Shown one piece after another: positions 7,699 to 17,286 of a DNA stretch of 43,947 nt; position 1 is the first letter of the stretch, and each line of letters opens with the position of its first letter. The DNA is from an uncultured Acidobacteriota bacterium (GTDB lineage Bacteria > Acidobacteriota > Terriglobia > Bryobacterales > Bryobacteraceae). The position numbers and the translations under genes were made by a program. The DNA lies in assembly GCA_902825945.1 (NCBI GenBank), contig CADECY010000080.1, positions 1 to 43,947 on the forward strand. Direction: 5' to 3'. Below the pieces are notes generated by a model that was not told the DNA's origin, did not search any database, and saw nothing but the letters and a program-made list of their open reading frames with translations.

Positions 7699-10600
7699 TC
7701 AGAAGCTGAACTTCAACCCGAACTGTAGCACTCGCATCGCGGCGCGCAAACCGCGGATCTCGCCCACGCGGGGCGCATCCGGAGTCACCGAGTTCGGCGT
7801 CGCGAACCCGAGATTGGTCGGCGCGCCGAAGTAGGGCGTGTTGAACGTGTTGAACGCCTCGGCGCGGAACTGGATCTTGATCGCCTCCGTTACCGCGAAG
7901 TTCTTGAACATCGACAGGTCGAGATTGCGCTGACCAGGCGAGTCCATGATGTTGCGGCCCGAGTTGCCGTAATGGCAGAGATCGGGGCGCGCGGCGTTCT
8001 GGCAGGTCACACGCTGGAAGGCGGAGGGATCGAACCAGAGCTGGCGATTACGGGTTCCGTCTGGAAGGCGCCCGTCACTGAGGCGATCGGGGCGGACGGG
8101 CGTGCCGTCGCCGCCGGTATTGAGATCATTGCCACCGACGGTCGGCGTCCACGGGAATCCGCTGCGAATCGACACGATGCCATTGGTCTGCCAGCCCGCC
8201 AACAGCATTCCAGCGGGTCCTTTGAGACTCTTTCCGAACGGAATCTCGTAGACATAGTGGAACACCGCGTTGTGGGTCAGATCGAAGGAGGTGCGGCCAC
8301 GCGACCCGGCGCGATCGAGAGCCACCTGGCGTTGCGCGCCTTCGTTGCCACCATCTTCGCCGTCTCCATTGGCCTTGCTGTAGGTGTAGGAGACACCGAA
8401 GGTCAGCCCTTTCGAGTAGCGGCGTTCGAGCTTGGTCTGCAGGCCGTGGTAGTGCTGATTCGAGTAGGAGTCGAACGCGAAGATGCGGCCCAGTGTCTGC
8501 ACGCCCTTCGCTGGCTGTGACGGATCGAAGAATTGACGCACCGGCCGCCGGGCCTGGAAGTTCGAATCCATCGAGGGCAGCGCGCCGTTGAAGTTCTCAT
8601 AGGAGTTGGCCGAATGCGAAGTCTTGCTTCCCACATAGCCGACCGTCAGCGACATCTGGTAGGGCAACTCGCGCTGAAGGTCGAAACTCCATTGCCAGTT
8701 ATCGCGCTCCTGCCGGTCCGGCTCGAGACGCCACACGCTGACGGGCGGGTTCGCTTGGCTGCCCACGAACGGATCGTCGAGCGTCAGAATCGGCAAGCCG
8801 GCGCGGAACCGCCGCAACGGCGTGCCCGCGATCGGATCGGTGATCGCATCGTACTGCTGGAATCCCGACAGCGGCGGCATCAGGTTCGCCGTGCTGATCT
8901 GTACGAAGTGCTGCGGACTCGTATACTGGCCCACTCCAGTTCGCACCACCCACTTGTTGGTTGGACGATACGCGATGCCGAGGCGCGGCTGCCAGAACGG
9001 CGCCACCTGCTTCCAGAACTTCTTCTTCGCCGCATCGCTGCTCACTTCGGGGAACAGCGTCGGAATCTGCGCATTCGTCCCCGGAATCGTGTAGGGCCGT
9101 TCGAGGCTGACAGTGCGAACGTGCCCGAGCTTGTCGTATGGGTTGCCCATGTAGTCGAAGCGGAATCCAGCGGTGACGCTGAGATTTGGGCGGACCTTCC
9201 ACTCGTCGGAGATGTAAGCGCCCACACGGCGCGAGCGCATGTTCACCGAAGGATAACCTTCCGCGGTGGAAGCGCGCGAGGGATAGCCGAGCACGAACGA
9301 CGCGAACTCGTGACCGCTCTCGTTGGGCGAGAAGGAGAGAGCGCCGCGTGTGAGGTTCGCGGCGAACCGGTCCATCGCCGCATGCACGATGAGTACCCCG
9401 GTCTTCAGCGTGTGTTTGCCTCGGATCACCGAGAGGTTGTCCGCGATCTGGTAGGTATAAGTATCGTCAATGCGGCCGTTCTGGTCGCCGATCGTGAATC
9501 CGATGCCGGGGACTCCGGTCTCGGCCTTGTTGAACTTGCGATTGCCGTCCCCGGCCACACGGAACTTGCCGATGCCGAGCGTATCGACATCGAAGTCGGA
9601 GCCTGTGCGGGGGTTGATGTATTGGTCGCCCCAGTTGTTGATACCGAACCGGAATTCGTGCAGCACGTTCGGGCTGAACGTGTGGAGCCACTGCGTCGCC
9701 ACGTTGTAGGCATCCGAATAGCGGTCTTCAGGGAAATTCGGATTGATGAAGTTCTGCACCCATTTCGACTTGTCGAGCGCGAAACGTCCGAACACCTTGT
9801 CCTTTGAGCTGAAGTTGTGGTCGAGCCGTCCGAAATACTGGCGGGCGGTGACGATGCCGGGCAGCGCGCGGCGCACGGTGAAATCGAGCGGATCGAGCTG
9901 CTGGAAGTCCGGTTGCGGCAGATAGGTCTTGATCACGTTCTGCGCCCCCTGATGCAGGCGCGACGCTGGGATGACGTTTCCGGAGAACGGAGTCCCGTTC
10001 AATGCGTCGTAGATCGTGATGGGAGCGCGCACTTGGCGCCCCGTGGCGGGATTGATGGGCGGATTCGCCAGCACTGAAAAGTCGCCGCGGCGGAAGCTGT
10101 CGCTCGGCCACCAAGCCGTCGCCACGGCCTCCTGCGTCTGCTGACGCTCTTCGTAGTTGAACGACCAGAAGGTGCGATTCTTAATCACCGGTCCACTGAT
10201 GAAGCCGCCGAACTGGTGCCGGCGAAGGCGGTCTTTGTTGAGACGGCCCGCTCCAGCCGGACGCTGGAAGTTGAGGAAGTAGGTTTCGGCATCGAACGCG
10301 TCGTTCCGCAGGAACTCCCACGCCGTGCCGTGCAACTGGTTGCCGCCGGTCTTGAGCGATACCTCGACACGCGCGCCAGAGCTTTGTCCGAATTCAGCCG
10401 AGTAGGAGCCCGTCTGCACCTTGAACTCTTCCACCGCGTCCACCGAAGGCGTGAAGCTCGAAATGTTGTAAAGCGGCGTGATCGACTCCACTCCGTCGAG
10501 CGAGACGCTCTGATGCACTTCGCGCTGCCCGTTGGCGATCACCGACATTCCGCCGCCCGGAATCGGGAAGCCCCCCTGTCCGTCGGCGCCACCGCTGCGG

Positions 10601-11091
10601 CTGCCGTACTGCACGCCGGGAACCATCGCCGCAAGGTGGATGATGTTGCGGCCGTTCAACGGAAGATCGGAGACACGCTTGTTCTCGATCACCTGGCCCA
10701 CGGTCGAGTTTTCGGTTTCGAGAACCGCGCCGGTTGCGGTCACCTCTACAGTCTCCGACACCGATCCGATTTCGAGAGTGAAATCGACGCGAGCTTTCTG
10801 TTGTGTTTCGACCTTCAATCCCGAAACCGTCTGGGACCGGAAGCCCTGCTTCTCGACACGGACCGTCCAATCGCCGATTTCGATGAGCGGGAAGATGTAC
10901 TCGCCCGCTTCATTGGTGTTTCGGTTGAGCGTCTGGCCGGTGGCGGTGCGAGTGATGGTCACTTTGGCGCCCGGCACGGCGGAGCCGGTGGAGTCTTTGA
11001 CGAGTCCGAGGATTTCGGTGGCCGACGTCTGGCCGAATGCCGCCATCGACAGAATAATCGTGAGGGGAAGAACCCTTAATGCAAGTCCCAT
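7699..11091 (-). CDS. Oar-like TonB-dependent outer-membrane receptor
   Basis: 1130 residues. The signal peptide ends near 'AFGQ'. Residues about 25-110 are a carboxypeptidase-regulatory-like beta-sandwich ('LGLVKDSTGSAVPGAKVTI', 'GEYIFPLIEIGDWTV'). A plug-like region follows ('DLPLNGRNIIHLAAMVPG'), then a long beta-barrel ending in an aromatic C-terminus ('LQFGLKFSF') as expected for outer-membrane insertion. This layout and size match the Oar-like receptors present in many copies in Acidobacteria, thought to import oligosaccharides or similar compounds. The ligand is not apparent. The gene is divergent from the Tat-exported unknown protein, with 52 bases between the start codons, so the promoters must be compact or shared. 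Confidence 0.9.
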   Translation of the reverse strand: MGLALRVLPLTIILSMAAFGQTSATEILGLVKDSTGSAVPGAKVTITRTATGQTLNRNTNEAGEYIFPLIEIGDWTVRVEKQGFRSQTVSGLKVETQQKARVDFTLEIGSVSETVEVTATGAVLETENSTVGQVIENKRVSDLPLNGRNIIHLAAMVPGVQYGSRSGGADGQGGFPIPGGGMSVIANGQREVHQSVSLDGVESITPLYNISSFTPSVDAVEEFKVQTGSYSAEFGQSSGARVEVSLKTGGNQLHGTAWEFLRNDAFDAETYFLNFQRPAGAGRLNKDRLRRHQFGGFISGPVIKNRTFWSFNYEERQQTQEAVATAWWPSDSFRRGDFSVLANPPINPATGRQVRAPITIYDALNGTPFSGNVIPASRLHQGAQNVIKTYLPQPDFQQLDPLDFTVRRALPGIVTARQYFGRLDHNFSSKDKVFGRFALDKSKWVQNFINPNFPEDRYSDAYNVATQWLHTFSPNVLHEFRFGINNWGDQYINPRTGSDFDVDTLGIGKFRVAGDGNRKFNKAETGVPGIGFTIGDQNGRIDDTYTYQIADNLSVIRGKHTLKTGVLIVHAAMDRFAANLTRGALSFSPNESGHEFASFVLGYPSRASTAEGYPSVNMRSRRVGAYISDEWKVRPNLSVTAGFRFDYMGNPYDKLGHVRTVSLERPYTIPGTNAQIPTLFPEVSSDAAKKKFWKQVAPFWQPRLGIAYRPTNKWVVRTGVGQYTSPQHFVQISTANLMPPLSGFQQYDAITDPIAGTPLRRFRAGLPILTLDDPFVGSQANPPVSVWRLEPDRQERDNWQWSFDLQRELPYQMSLTVGYVGSKTSHSANSYENFNGALPSMDSNFQARRPVRQFFDPSQPAKGVQTLGRIFAFDSYSNQHYHGLQTKLERRYSKGLTFGVSYTYSKANGDGEDGGNEGAQRQVALDRAGSRGRTSFDLTHNAVFHYVYEIPFGKSLKGPAGMLLAGWQTNGIVSIRSGFPWTPTVGGNDLNTGGDGTPVRPDRLSDGRLPDGTRNRQLWFDPSAFQRVTCQNAARPDLCHYGNSGRNIMDSPGQRNLDLSMFKNFAVTEAIKIQFRAEAFNTFNTPYFGAPTNLGFATPNSVTPDAPRVGEIRGLRAAMRVLQFGLKFSF

Positions 11092-11143
11092 GGTGAAAAG
11101 CTATATCATTCTCTGTGTGCGAGTCAATCCCCTATCCCAACCC

Positions 11144-12604
11144 ATGAATAGAAGATCCTTCACCGGAATCCTGGCGGGAGCCGCCAGTGCACCGCTCCTG
11201 GCGCAATCGGAGCGCTCTCGTCTCGTTGCGTGGATGTACATGATCTATCCGCTCGAGTCATGGCTCGACGATTACAAGCGCACGCTGGACGCGTGGGGCG
11301 AAGGCGGCGTGCGCGGCATCGTCATCGGCCCGTTGCGATTCTGGGACGGGCCTCCGTCCTTCGACTTCACCTATCGCCGCGCGGGCGCCAAGCTCGCCAC
11401 GTTCGCACCCGATCCGAAAATCTATCGCGATCTCGGCGTCGATGTGCCGGCAGCAATGCCGCGCGATCCGGTGAAGGAGAAGAAGTTACAGGGGCTCCTC
11501 GACGAGATCCGCTCGCGCAACTGGAATCTGATGCTGTTCGGGCCTGGCTACTACGGCGTGCGGAAATCGTTCGAGCAGGATCCGTTCGGAGCACTTTCGC
11601 TCGCGGCTGGCGTGCGCGACACGATGCGCGCGTTCCCGCAAGCGGATGGCGTCATCGTGGATGGCGCGGGTGAACAGCACTACGAACTCGACTTCCACCA
11701 TGGCGGCGAACTGTTCGAAATCCGCGACCATCACAAGGCGATGATGCGCCATCTCGGATTCGACGTCACGCGCATGGAACGCGGCATGAGCCATCTGCGC
11801 ACGCGATTCCACAATCTGACGCCCGGAACCGTTCGCTACCACGCTGACGGCGGCATGCTCGGCGGGCTCGCACTGTTCGACGTCAATGAAGACGTTCTCT
11901 ACTGGCTCCGCATGCGTCAGGAGCTTACGCTGCGGTCGATGCAGGCGATGCGCGAGCAGATCGACCGCATCGATCCGAAACCCAAGCTCGGCACCATTCC
12001 GCGCGCCGCCACGTTCTCCGTGCTCACCACGCAGAGCTACGAGCGGACTCACAAGTACTTCGATCTCATGTTCCCGAAGCACTACTTCTGGCATCGCGGC
12101 TTCGATGGGATGTATGGCAGCATCGCGCGCTGGGTCCGTACCATCGGAGACTGGAATCCATCGCTCTCCGAGCGCGATTGCTTCGCGGTCGTGAAGTCTT
12201 GGTTCGGAATCGAATTGCCGGGAGTGAACTCGCTCTCCGATATGGAGATGGGCTTTCCCGAGGAGTTCTTCACGAAGGTGGTCTACTCGCAGACGCAGCG
12301 AGCACTGGCGGCGATCGGCGATCCGGACAAGGTCATCGCATGGGTCTCGACCGGACGCAATCCGCATGCGGGCGATCCGATGCCCGCGCGCGACCTGCAT
12401 CGCATTCTCACCGAGTCACATCGCGCAGGATTGAAGCGCTTCATCTTCCATCCGGACGTGAATCTCGGCGCGGCGGAATGGAGCGTGATCTCGAGCGTGT
12501 GCGGGAAGCCGTGGAAGGAAGATCCGAACGGCTATTGGCCGCCCGACACGCCCAAGCCCGGCACTTGGAACGGCGGACGCACGCCGCCGAGATCGAGCAA
12601 GTAG
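11144..12604 (+). CDS. Tat-exported protein of unknown function, possible TIM-barrel hydrolase
   Basis: 486 residues from the ATG at 11144. The leader 'MNRRSFTGILAGAASAPLLAQ' is Tat-like, and the long in-frame extension upstream lies inside the opposite gene. The body alternates predicted strands and helices and has acidic/His-rich stretches such as 'DGVIVDGAGEQHYELDFHHGGE' and 'HADGGML', in the manner of a glycoside-hydrolase TIM barrel. I do not recognise a named family. Its 3' end overlaps the 3' end of the convergent phosphoesterase gene by 73 bases, and both reading frames look genuine there. Neighbouring sulfatase, receptor and sugar dehydrogenase genes are compatible with a polysaccharide role, which is inference. 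Confidence 0.65.
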   Translation: MNRRSFTGILAGAASAPLLAQSERSRLVAWMYMIYPLESWLDDYKRTLDAWGEGGVRGIVIGPLRFWDGPPSFDFTYRRAGAKLATFAPDPKIYRDLGVDVPAAMPRDPVKEKKLQGLLDEIRSRNWNLMLFGPGYYGVRKSFEQDPFGALSLAAGVRDTMRAFPQADGVIVDGAGEQHYELDFHHGGELFEIRDHHKAMMRHLGFDVTRMERGMSHLRTRFHNLTPGTVRYHADGGMLGGLALFDVNEDVLYWLRMRQELTLRSMQAMREQIDRIDPKPKLGTIPRAATFSVLTTQSYERTHKYFDLMFPKHYFWHRGFDGMYGSIARWVRTIGDWNPSLSERDCFAVVKSWFGIELPGVNSLSDMEMGFPEEFFTKVVYSQTQRALAAIGDPDKVIAWVSTGRNPHAGDPMPARDLHRILTESHRAGLKRFIFHPDVNLGAAEWSVISSVCGKPWKEDPNGYWPPDTPKPGTWNGGRTPPRSSK

Positions 12605-13179
12605 CCGCGCTTGCCCACGTTCATCGCGGTGGTGGCGCCGATCGTCTCCACCGCGCCCTCGGCCTCGTGAATGTGGCCGCAGAAGAAGTACGCGGGTTGC
12701 TCCCGTTCGATGAACTCCTTCATCGCCGTCGAGCCGAAGTGCAACCGCTCCCCCGCTCGGTCGAGCTTGGTTCCCTTGGGTGGACAATGACAGATCATCA
12801 CCAGTGGACTCTTCCCCGAAAACGCCGCGAGCTTTTCCACGAACTGTGTCTCGGAGTATTCGCCCGGAGTGTTGAAGGGCGTGGGCGACGAGCAGCCGAG
12901 CCCCGCGATGTGAACGCCGCCGATCTCGATCGATTGCCCGTGGAAGTCGCGGAACCCATGCTTGGAGCAGAAGGCCACGACGTCCGCTGGAGATTCGTGA
13001 TTACCGGGGATCACATAAACGCGATCCGCCTTGGACTTCATCACCTCGGCCGCCTTGTCGAGTCCGCGAGCCCAGGAGACGAGGTCGCCGGCCACGAAGT
13101 AGAGATCGGCCTCGGTGCTCATGAGCTCGGCGAGGCGCTTCAGGTCGCTATGGATGTCGGAGAAAACGAGGATCTTCAT
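12532..13179 (-). CDS. Calcineurin-like metallophosphoesterase
   Basis: 215 residues from the ATG at 13179; an in-frame TTG two codons upstream is a weaker option. The five metal-binding blocks are present: D-x-H in 'VFSDIHSD', 'VAGDLVSW', 'IPGNHES', 'VMICHCPP' and 'FCGHIHEAEG'. The protein has no signal peptide and is short, so it is probably a cytoplasmic phosphoesterase of the MPP superfamily. The substrate cannot be deduced. Its last 24 codons overlap the end of the convergent secreted-protein gene. Confidence 0.85.
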   Translation of the reverse strand: MKILVFSDIHSDLKRLAELMSTEADLYFVAGDLVSWARGLDKAAEVMKSKADRVYVIPGNHESPADVVAFCSKHGFRDFHGQSIEIGGVHIAGLGCSSPTPFNTPGEYSETQFVEKLAAFSGKSPLVMICHCPPKGTKLDRAGERLHFGSTAMKEFIEREQPAYFFCGHIHEAEGAVETIGATTAMNVGKRGYLLDLGGVRPPFQVPGLGVSGGQ

Positions 13180-13291
13180 CGCCAATCGTCCAGTCTAGCG
13201 GGCGCCGCGCGACTGTGCGCAGCGCCGCTCGGTGGAGGCGATGCCAAGTCCTCCTGGTGCCTGATGCGCTTCGGCGGCAACGGCGGGCGGT

Positions 13292-14659
13292 TCAGTCGCG
13301 GCCGACCCGCTCGCCACCCCTCGGGGAACGGCTGGTCCGGATTTCATGAGCCCGCCGGACATCCTCGGGCTTTCCGGGCCCGTGGCAGTTCACGCACCGC
13401 TCTGTGACGCCGGCGATTATGTTGTCCTGCCGTGTTCCGAACGATGCGCCGCCGGTCCGGATCATGTGGCCGCGGACCTCGGAACTGTCGTGGCAACCGG
13501 AACAAGCAGCAGCCGTTGGCGTGATTTTCAAGTCGTTCCACGGGTCGGTATCGATCGTGCGGGCTGCTGTCGCGGAGGACTGCGTGCTCCCAGTTTGAAC
13601 CGTGCTCCCCAGCGCCTTCGTGTTGATGGGCAGCTCGAATGACCCTTTGCCGTTTTCCTCGATGTGGCACTTCAGGCAGTTGCGAAGCTCCGCCGGGAAA
13701 CGGACGCCGCCGAAGTCCTGCAGTGCGCCCTGGAAACCCACAATCCGCAGCGGTGTCTTGCGAAATCCGCCCGCATGGATCCCGTGGATCATTCGCTTGA
13801 AGTCGATCGAGACCTCCTCGCCGGAGGTGCGGAAGGGGATGTCGGTCTGGTTGGCATTGTGGCAAATCACGCAGAGGCCGAGTTCCTCGTTGCGGTTTCC
13901 GCCGTGCAGGCTCAGCCTGGGGACGATCGTATCCCCGTGCTTACCGCCGTCATGGCAGCCCTTGCAGAGCGCGATGTCGACAATCTTCCTCCGCCCGGCG
14001 GGAGGACCACCGTTGAGTGCGAAGGCTCTCACCGCGCTCTTCACTGGAATGATGGCGGCCGGTGTGCCGTTGGAGACAGGGCAGCCGGGCAGCGCGGGTC
14101 CGCTCGTGGGACACACCGGGCGGCCTTCCATGGCCACGACACCCGAGGTCACCACCTGTCCGGACGGAAAGGCGAGGGGCGAAACCGTAGTGTTCACGGT
14201 GAAGTGCCCGGCCGGGGGGAGCGATCCGAGTTCAGCGCAGTTGGCAGGCGTACACGGCTGCGACGCGGAGATCGCGTTGATGGAGACGGGCAGCGCCGCA
14301 CCCACGCTCGAGGGCCCCGTGGCGACCGGATTGAGGCTGCCGCGGCTGTTCGTGTTCATGAACTCGGCGGCATCCCATCCAATCAGGATCCGCAGGGTGC
14401 CGCCGGTGAAGGGTAACGCGGACTTGATATTCCAAAACGGGTCGGGGAAAGCGGTGCTTGGCGCGGGATTCGCGACGGAGAAAATCACCTTGACATTCCA
14501 GGAGCCCCCGGCCTGCGTGGCCGAGGCAGAGTCCACTCTGTAGGCGAAGTTCTGTGTGGCGTTCCAGGAGAGCGGGGGCTCCTGGCCGTTAACCGCGGTG
14601 ACGAGAAAGAGCATCTGCGGCAGGACAAGCCGGCCGTACCGGCGTTCGAATCGTTTCAT
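13292..14659 (-). CDS. Five-haem c-type cytochrome, OmcA/MtrC-like
   Basis: 455 residues. A GGAGG Shine-Dalgarno precedes the ATG. Residues about 8-25 form a signal peptide ending 'VNG|QE', with no lipobox Cys. Residues 30-220 are a beta-rich domain. Five CxxCH haem sites follow at about 232, 263, 328, 386 and 422. The block 'DFKRMIHGIHAGG' (about 286-298) is characteristic of the OmcA/MtrC family of extracellular electron-transfer cytochromes. Classic members carry ten haems and are lipoproteins; this one has half that number. No MtrA/MtrB-like porin-cytochrome genes are adjacent. It presumably matures in the periplasm and may face the outside, but the electron partner is unknown. Confidence 0.82.
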   Translation of the reverse strand: MKRFERRYGRLVLPQMLFLVTAVNGQEPPLSWNATQNFAYRVDSASATQAGGSWNVKVIFSVANPAPSTAFPDPFWNIKSALPFTGGTLRILIGWDAAEFMNTNSRGSLNPVATGPSSVGAALPVSINAISASQPCTPANCAELGSLPPAGHFTVNTTVSPLAFPSGQVVTSGVVAMEGRPVCPTSGPALPGCPVSNGTPAAIIPVKSAVRAFALNGGPPAGRRKIVDIALCKGCHDGGKHGDTIVPRLSLHGGNRNEELGLCVICHNANQTDIPFRTSGEEVSIDFKRMIHGIHAGGFRKTPLRIVGFQGALQDFGGVRFPAELRNCLKCHIEENGKGSFELPINTKALGSTVQTGSTQSSATAARTIDTDPWNDLKITPTAAACSGCHDSSEVRGHMIRTGGASFGTRQDNIIAGVTERCVNCHGPGKPEDVRRAHEIRTSRSPRGGERVGRD

Positions 14660-14793
14660 GTGTCGCCTCCAGCGAAACAGAGATTGCGATCCGGTCTGCG
14701 CCAGCGGCCGGAAATTCGATCCAAATTTGCCCCTTGCTCATAAAGGGGGTCGTTGGGGGCTGGAAAATATAGGGGCCGGGGGAAATTTTCGCA

Positions 14794-16005
14794 CTATCCT
14801 TCCCGAATCGCGCGCTTTTGCGCGTCATGCACCATGCGGCGTCCGCGTACCAGCGCTTCATCCGACATGATCACTGCCACCGAGTGCGCGTAGCCGGACT
14901 CGATTGGCGCATTGGGCTGCTGACGGGTTCGCAGGCACTTCAGCCAATTCAGCATATGGTGGTCGCTCTGCACTTCGGGAATCGTGGTCCCCTCGGGCAG
15001 TGGCTCCTCCGCGCCCTTACCGGACACTTCGAACGGCCGGCCGGACCAGTTGCTCGCATCGAGCGTGCCCTTGCTCCCGAAAAACTTCAGATAGTTGCCC
15101 GCGCCCGTTCCGAACGCGGTGGAATAGCGCACGAGGAAATCGTCGTACTCGAGGATCGTCTCCACCGAGTCGGGAGCCGTGTACTGATCCTTCCAGCGAA
15201 ACGTTCCACCGAGGGTCACCACGCGCTTCGGCGGATTCGAACCCGTGACATGATGCACGAGATCGATGAAGTGGACCATCAGGTTCGAGTGCGCACCGCG
15301 CGAGAAGTCGCGATGCCCGAACCAGCCGGTCTGCAGATTCGCCTCGAACGGACGCGCCTTGCGGTTGAAGAGAAACGCCTTCCAGTCGGTGTCGCCCTCG
15401 ACGAGCGTCCGCTCCCCGTAGCGATGCCAGTAGGGATGAATGCCGTTGCGCACCTGCTCGATCTTGATCACCTTGCCGAGTCCGCCGGCCTGCACCCATT
15501 TCTTCGCGCCCATCGAACTCGGCAGACTGCGGACCTGCGTTCCCATCTGCACCACGCGATCGGACTTCTTTACCGTATCGACGCACAGGTTCAAATCCCG
15601 CATGTCCATGGCGAGAGGCTTTTCGCAATAAGCATCCTTGCCGGCGCGCACGGCGTCGGTGAGCATCGTGGCGTGTTGATGGTCGGGCGTGGCGATGAGA
15701 ACCGCATCGATTTCCTTTTGCGCGAGCAGTTCACGATAGGCGGTCATCTGGCGGGCCTCGTTGCCCGCGGTCTTCTTCACGTAGCCCGCCGCCTCTTCCT
15801 TGTGCTGCCGCCAAATGTCGCAGACGGCGGTGCACTCGATGTTCGCCTCTTCGCGGAACTTGAGCGCGTCCGTCAGCAGCGCCTTGATCCCGCGCTGTCC
15901 GCAGCCGATCAGGCCGACCTGAATCCGGTCATTGGCGCCGAGCACGCGGCCGGCGGAGAGCGCGGTGAACGCGGAGGCGGTTACGAAGCTTCGTCGATTG
16001 GTCAT
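14794..16005 (-). CDS. Gfo/Idh/MocA family oxidoreductase, exported
   Basis: 403 residues. The N-terminus 'MTNRRSFVTASAF' is a Tat-like leader, common for acidobacterial members that carry NAD(P) when folded before export. The Rossmann motif is 'VGLIGCGQRG'; 'DAVLIATPDHQHA' and the catalytic Lys motif 'YCEKPLAMDM' follow as in the family. The C-terminal part is the beta-sheet substrate domain ('HFIDLVHHVTG', 'GTFRWKDQYTAPDSVETI'). It probably oxidises or epimerises a sugar-like substrate with a bound nicotinamide. It begins 19 bases after the amidohydrolase stop and is likely cotranscribed with it. Confidence 0.87.
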   Translation of the reverse strand: MTNRRSFVTASAFTALSAGRVLGANDRIQVGLIGCGQRGIKALLTDALKFREEANIECTAVCDIWRQHKEEAAGYVKKTAGNEARQMTAYRELLAQKEIDAVLIATPDHQHATMLTDAVRAGKDAYCEKPLAMDMRDLNLCVDTVKKSDRVVQMGTQVRSLPSSMGAKKWVQAGGLGKVIKIEQVRNGIHPYWHRYGERTLVEGDTDWKAFLFNRKARPFEANLQTGWFGHRDFSRGAHSNLMVHFIDLVHHVTGSNPPKRVVTLGGTFRWKDQYTAPDSVETILEYDDFLVRYSTAFGTGAGNYLKFFGSKGTLDASNWSGRPFEVSGKGAEEPLPEGTTIPEVQSDHHMLNWLKCLRTRQQPNAPIESGYAHSVAVIMSDEALVRGRRMVHDAQKRAIREG

Positions 16006-16024
16006 GGGAATTCTCCATTCTCAC

Positions 16025-17260
16025 TCAGAGTGTGACGACCGGGATACTCGCCGATCCATAGATCCGGCCCGACTTCACGGTGGCGACAGGAAGCAGCCGG
16101 CGGTGCACGATTCGCGATTGCTTCACCGAATCGAACAGCATGAAGTCGCCTTGATCGAGCTTGAACACGGCGACATCGCCTTCGCTGCCGGGCTTCAGCG
16201 TTCCGAGACCCTGCGGGAATCCGAACGTTTGGGCGGGATTCTTCGTGGCGCGCTCGATCACCTGCTCGAGCGTCATGCCGAGATGCATGAATTTCGAGAG
16301 TGTTGTCGCGAGGTCGAGCACCGGACCATGAACGTTGTACTGATGCACGTCGCTCGAAATCGTGGCGGGAACCACGTCCTGCTTCATCGCGGACTCGGCG
16401 ACCGCCCATCCGAAGCTGCCCGCGCCGTGACCGACATCGAGCCGCAGGCCGTTTGCCACCGCGCGCTTCACTTCGGGTAGAACGCGTCCGCGATCATCGA
16501 GGATGCCGCCCGCTTCCTGCCGGAACGTGTGCGTGATCACGTCGCCCGGACGCAGCAGGTCGAGGATCTTCGGCAGCGTCGAGAACGTTCCGCCGATGTG
16601 CGCCATTAACGGCAACTGCACCGCGTCCGCCGCCTCACGGGCCAGCTTCAACGCGTCGAGATCGTGCTTGCCCGCGATGTTCTCGGTGAGACGGATCTTG
16701 ACGCCCAGAATGCGGTCGCGATTCTGTTCGATGGTCTTCGCGGTGAGCTTCGGATTCGCGTAGCGGATATCGAGCAGTTCGCCCCACGGATTGCCGGGCG
16801 AGAGCGTCGATTGTCCGATCACCGAGATGTTGAGGAGCGCGTAGACGCGCGTATCCACGACGTTGATCACATACTTGCGCAAGCCGGGAAACGTGTGCGC
16901 CCCGGCCGAACCGGCGTCGAGCACGGTGGTCACGCCTTTGGCGATGCAGTTCGGATCGGCGGGTATGCCGAGCGGCGCCACGCCGTCGTAGACGTGCACG
17001 TGAACATCGATGAGCCCGGGTGTAACGATCATGCCCTTGGCTTCGAGCACCTGCGCCGCCTCCGATTCCGGAATCGACTTCGCGATCCGCGCCACCTTGC
17101 CCTGCGCGATCGCGACGTCGCGCACCGCCGAGAGGTTCTGCCACGGATCGACCACGTGGCCACCGCGAATCAGCAGTTCGTACTGGGGCGACGCCGATTG
17201 CCCACGCAGAATCGTGAGCGGCGCTGCGAACATGACGGTCCGGCGAGAATAGCGCTTCAT
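16025..17260 (-). CDS. Amidohydrolase/deacetylase-family metallohydrolase, exported
   Basis: 411 residues with a leader 'MKRYSRRTVMFAAPL', twin-Arg and hydrophobic. Metal-site residues of the amidohydrolase barrel are all visible: His87-x-His89 in 'DVHVHVYDG', Lys188 in 'GVKIRLT' (carbamylated bridge), His221 ('AHIGG'), His244 ('THTFR') and Asp304 ('SSDVHQ'). The pattern resembles the deacetylase/D-aminoacylase/dihydroorotase branch (EF_0837/AHA_3915-like), and the substrate is likely an N-acyl or cyclic amide. The start lies 26 bases downstream of the csm5 stop on the same strand, so read-through from the CRISPR operon is possible although no functional link is evident. Confidence 0.83.
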   Translation of the reverse strand: MKRYSRRTVMFAAPLTILRGQSASPQYELLIRGGHVVDPWQNLSAVRDVAIAQGKVARIAKSIPESEAAQVLEAKGMIVTPGLIDVHVHVYDGVAPLGIPADPNCIAKGVTTVLDAGSAGAHTFPGLRKYVINVVDTRVYALLNISVIGQSTLSPGNPWGELLDIRYANPKLTAKTIEQNRDRILGVKIRLTENIAGKHDLDALKLAREAADAVQLPLMAHIGGTFSTLPKILDLLRPGDVITHTFRQEAGGILDDRGRVLPEVKRAVANGLRLDVGHGAGSFGWAVAESAMKQDVVPATISSDVHQYNVHGPVLDLATTLSKFMHLGMTLEQVIERATKNPAQTFGFPQGLGTLKPGSEGDVAVFKLDQGDFMLFDSVKQSRIVHRRLLPVATVKSGRIYGSASIPVVTL

Positions 17261-17286
17261 GCGCTCTGATTCTATCGCGCCGGGGC

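Noticed and set aside
8533..9807. 424-codon plus-strand open frame
   Set aside because: It is antisense to the Oar-like receptor, has no signal or family pattern and an Arg/Glu/Val-rich composition typical of shadow frames in GC-rich genes.
12178..13407. 409-codon plus-strand open frame
   Set aside because: It spans the end of one gene and the antisense of the phosphoesterase; both real genes have clear motifs.
14818..16035. 405-codon plus-strand open frame
   Set aside because: It mirrors the Gfo/Idh/MocA gene almost end to end and lacks any recognisable fold pattern.
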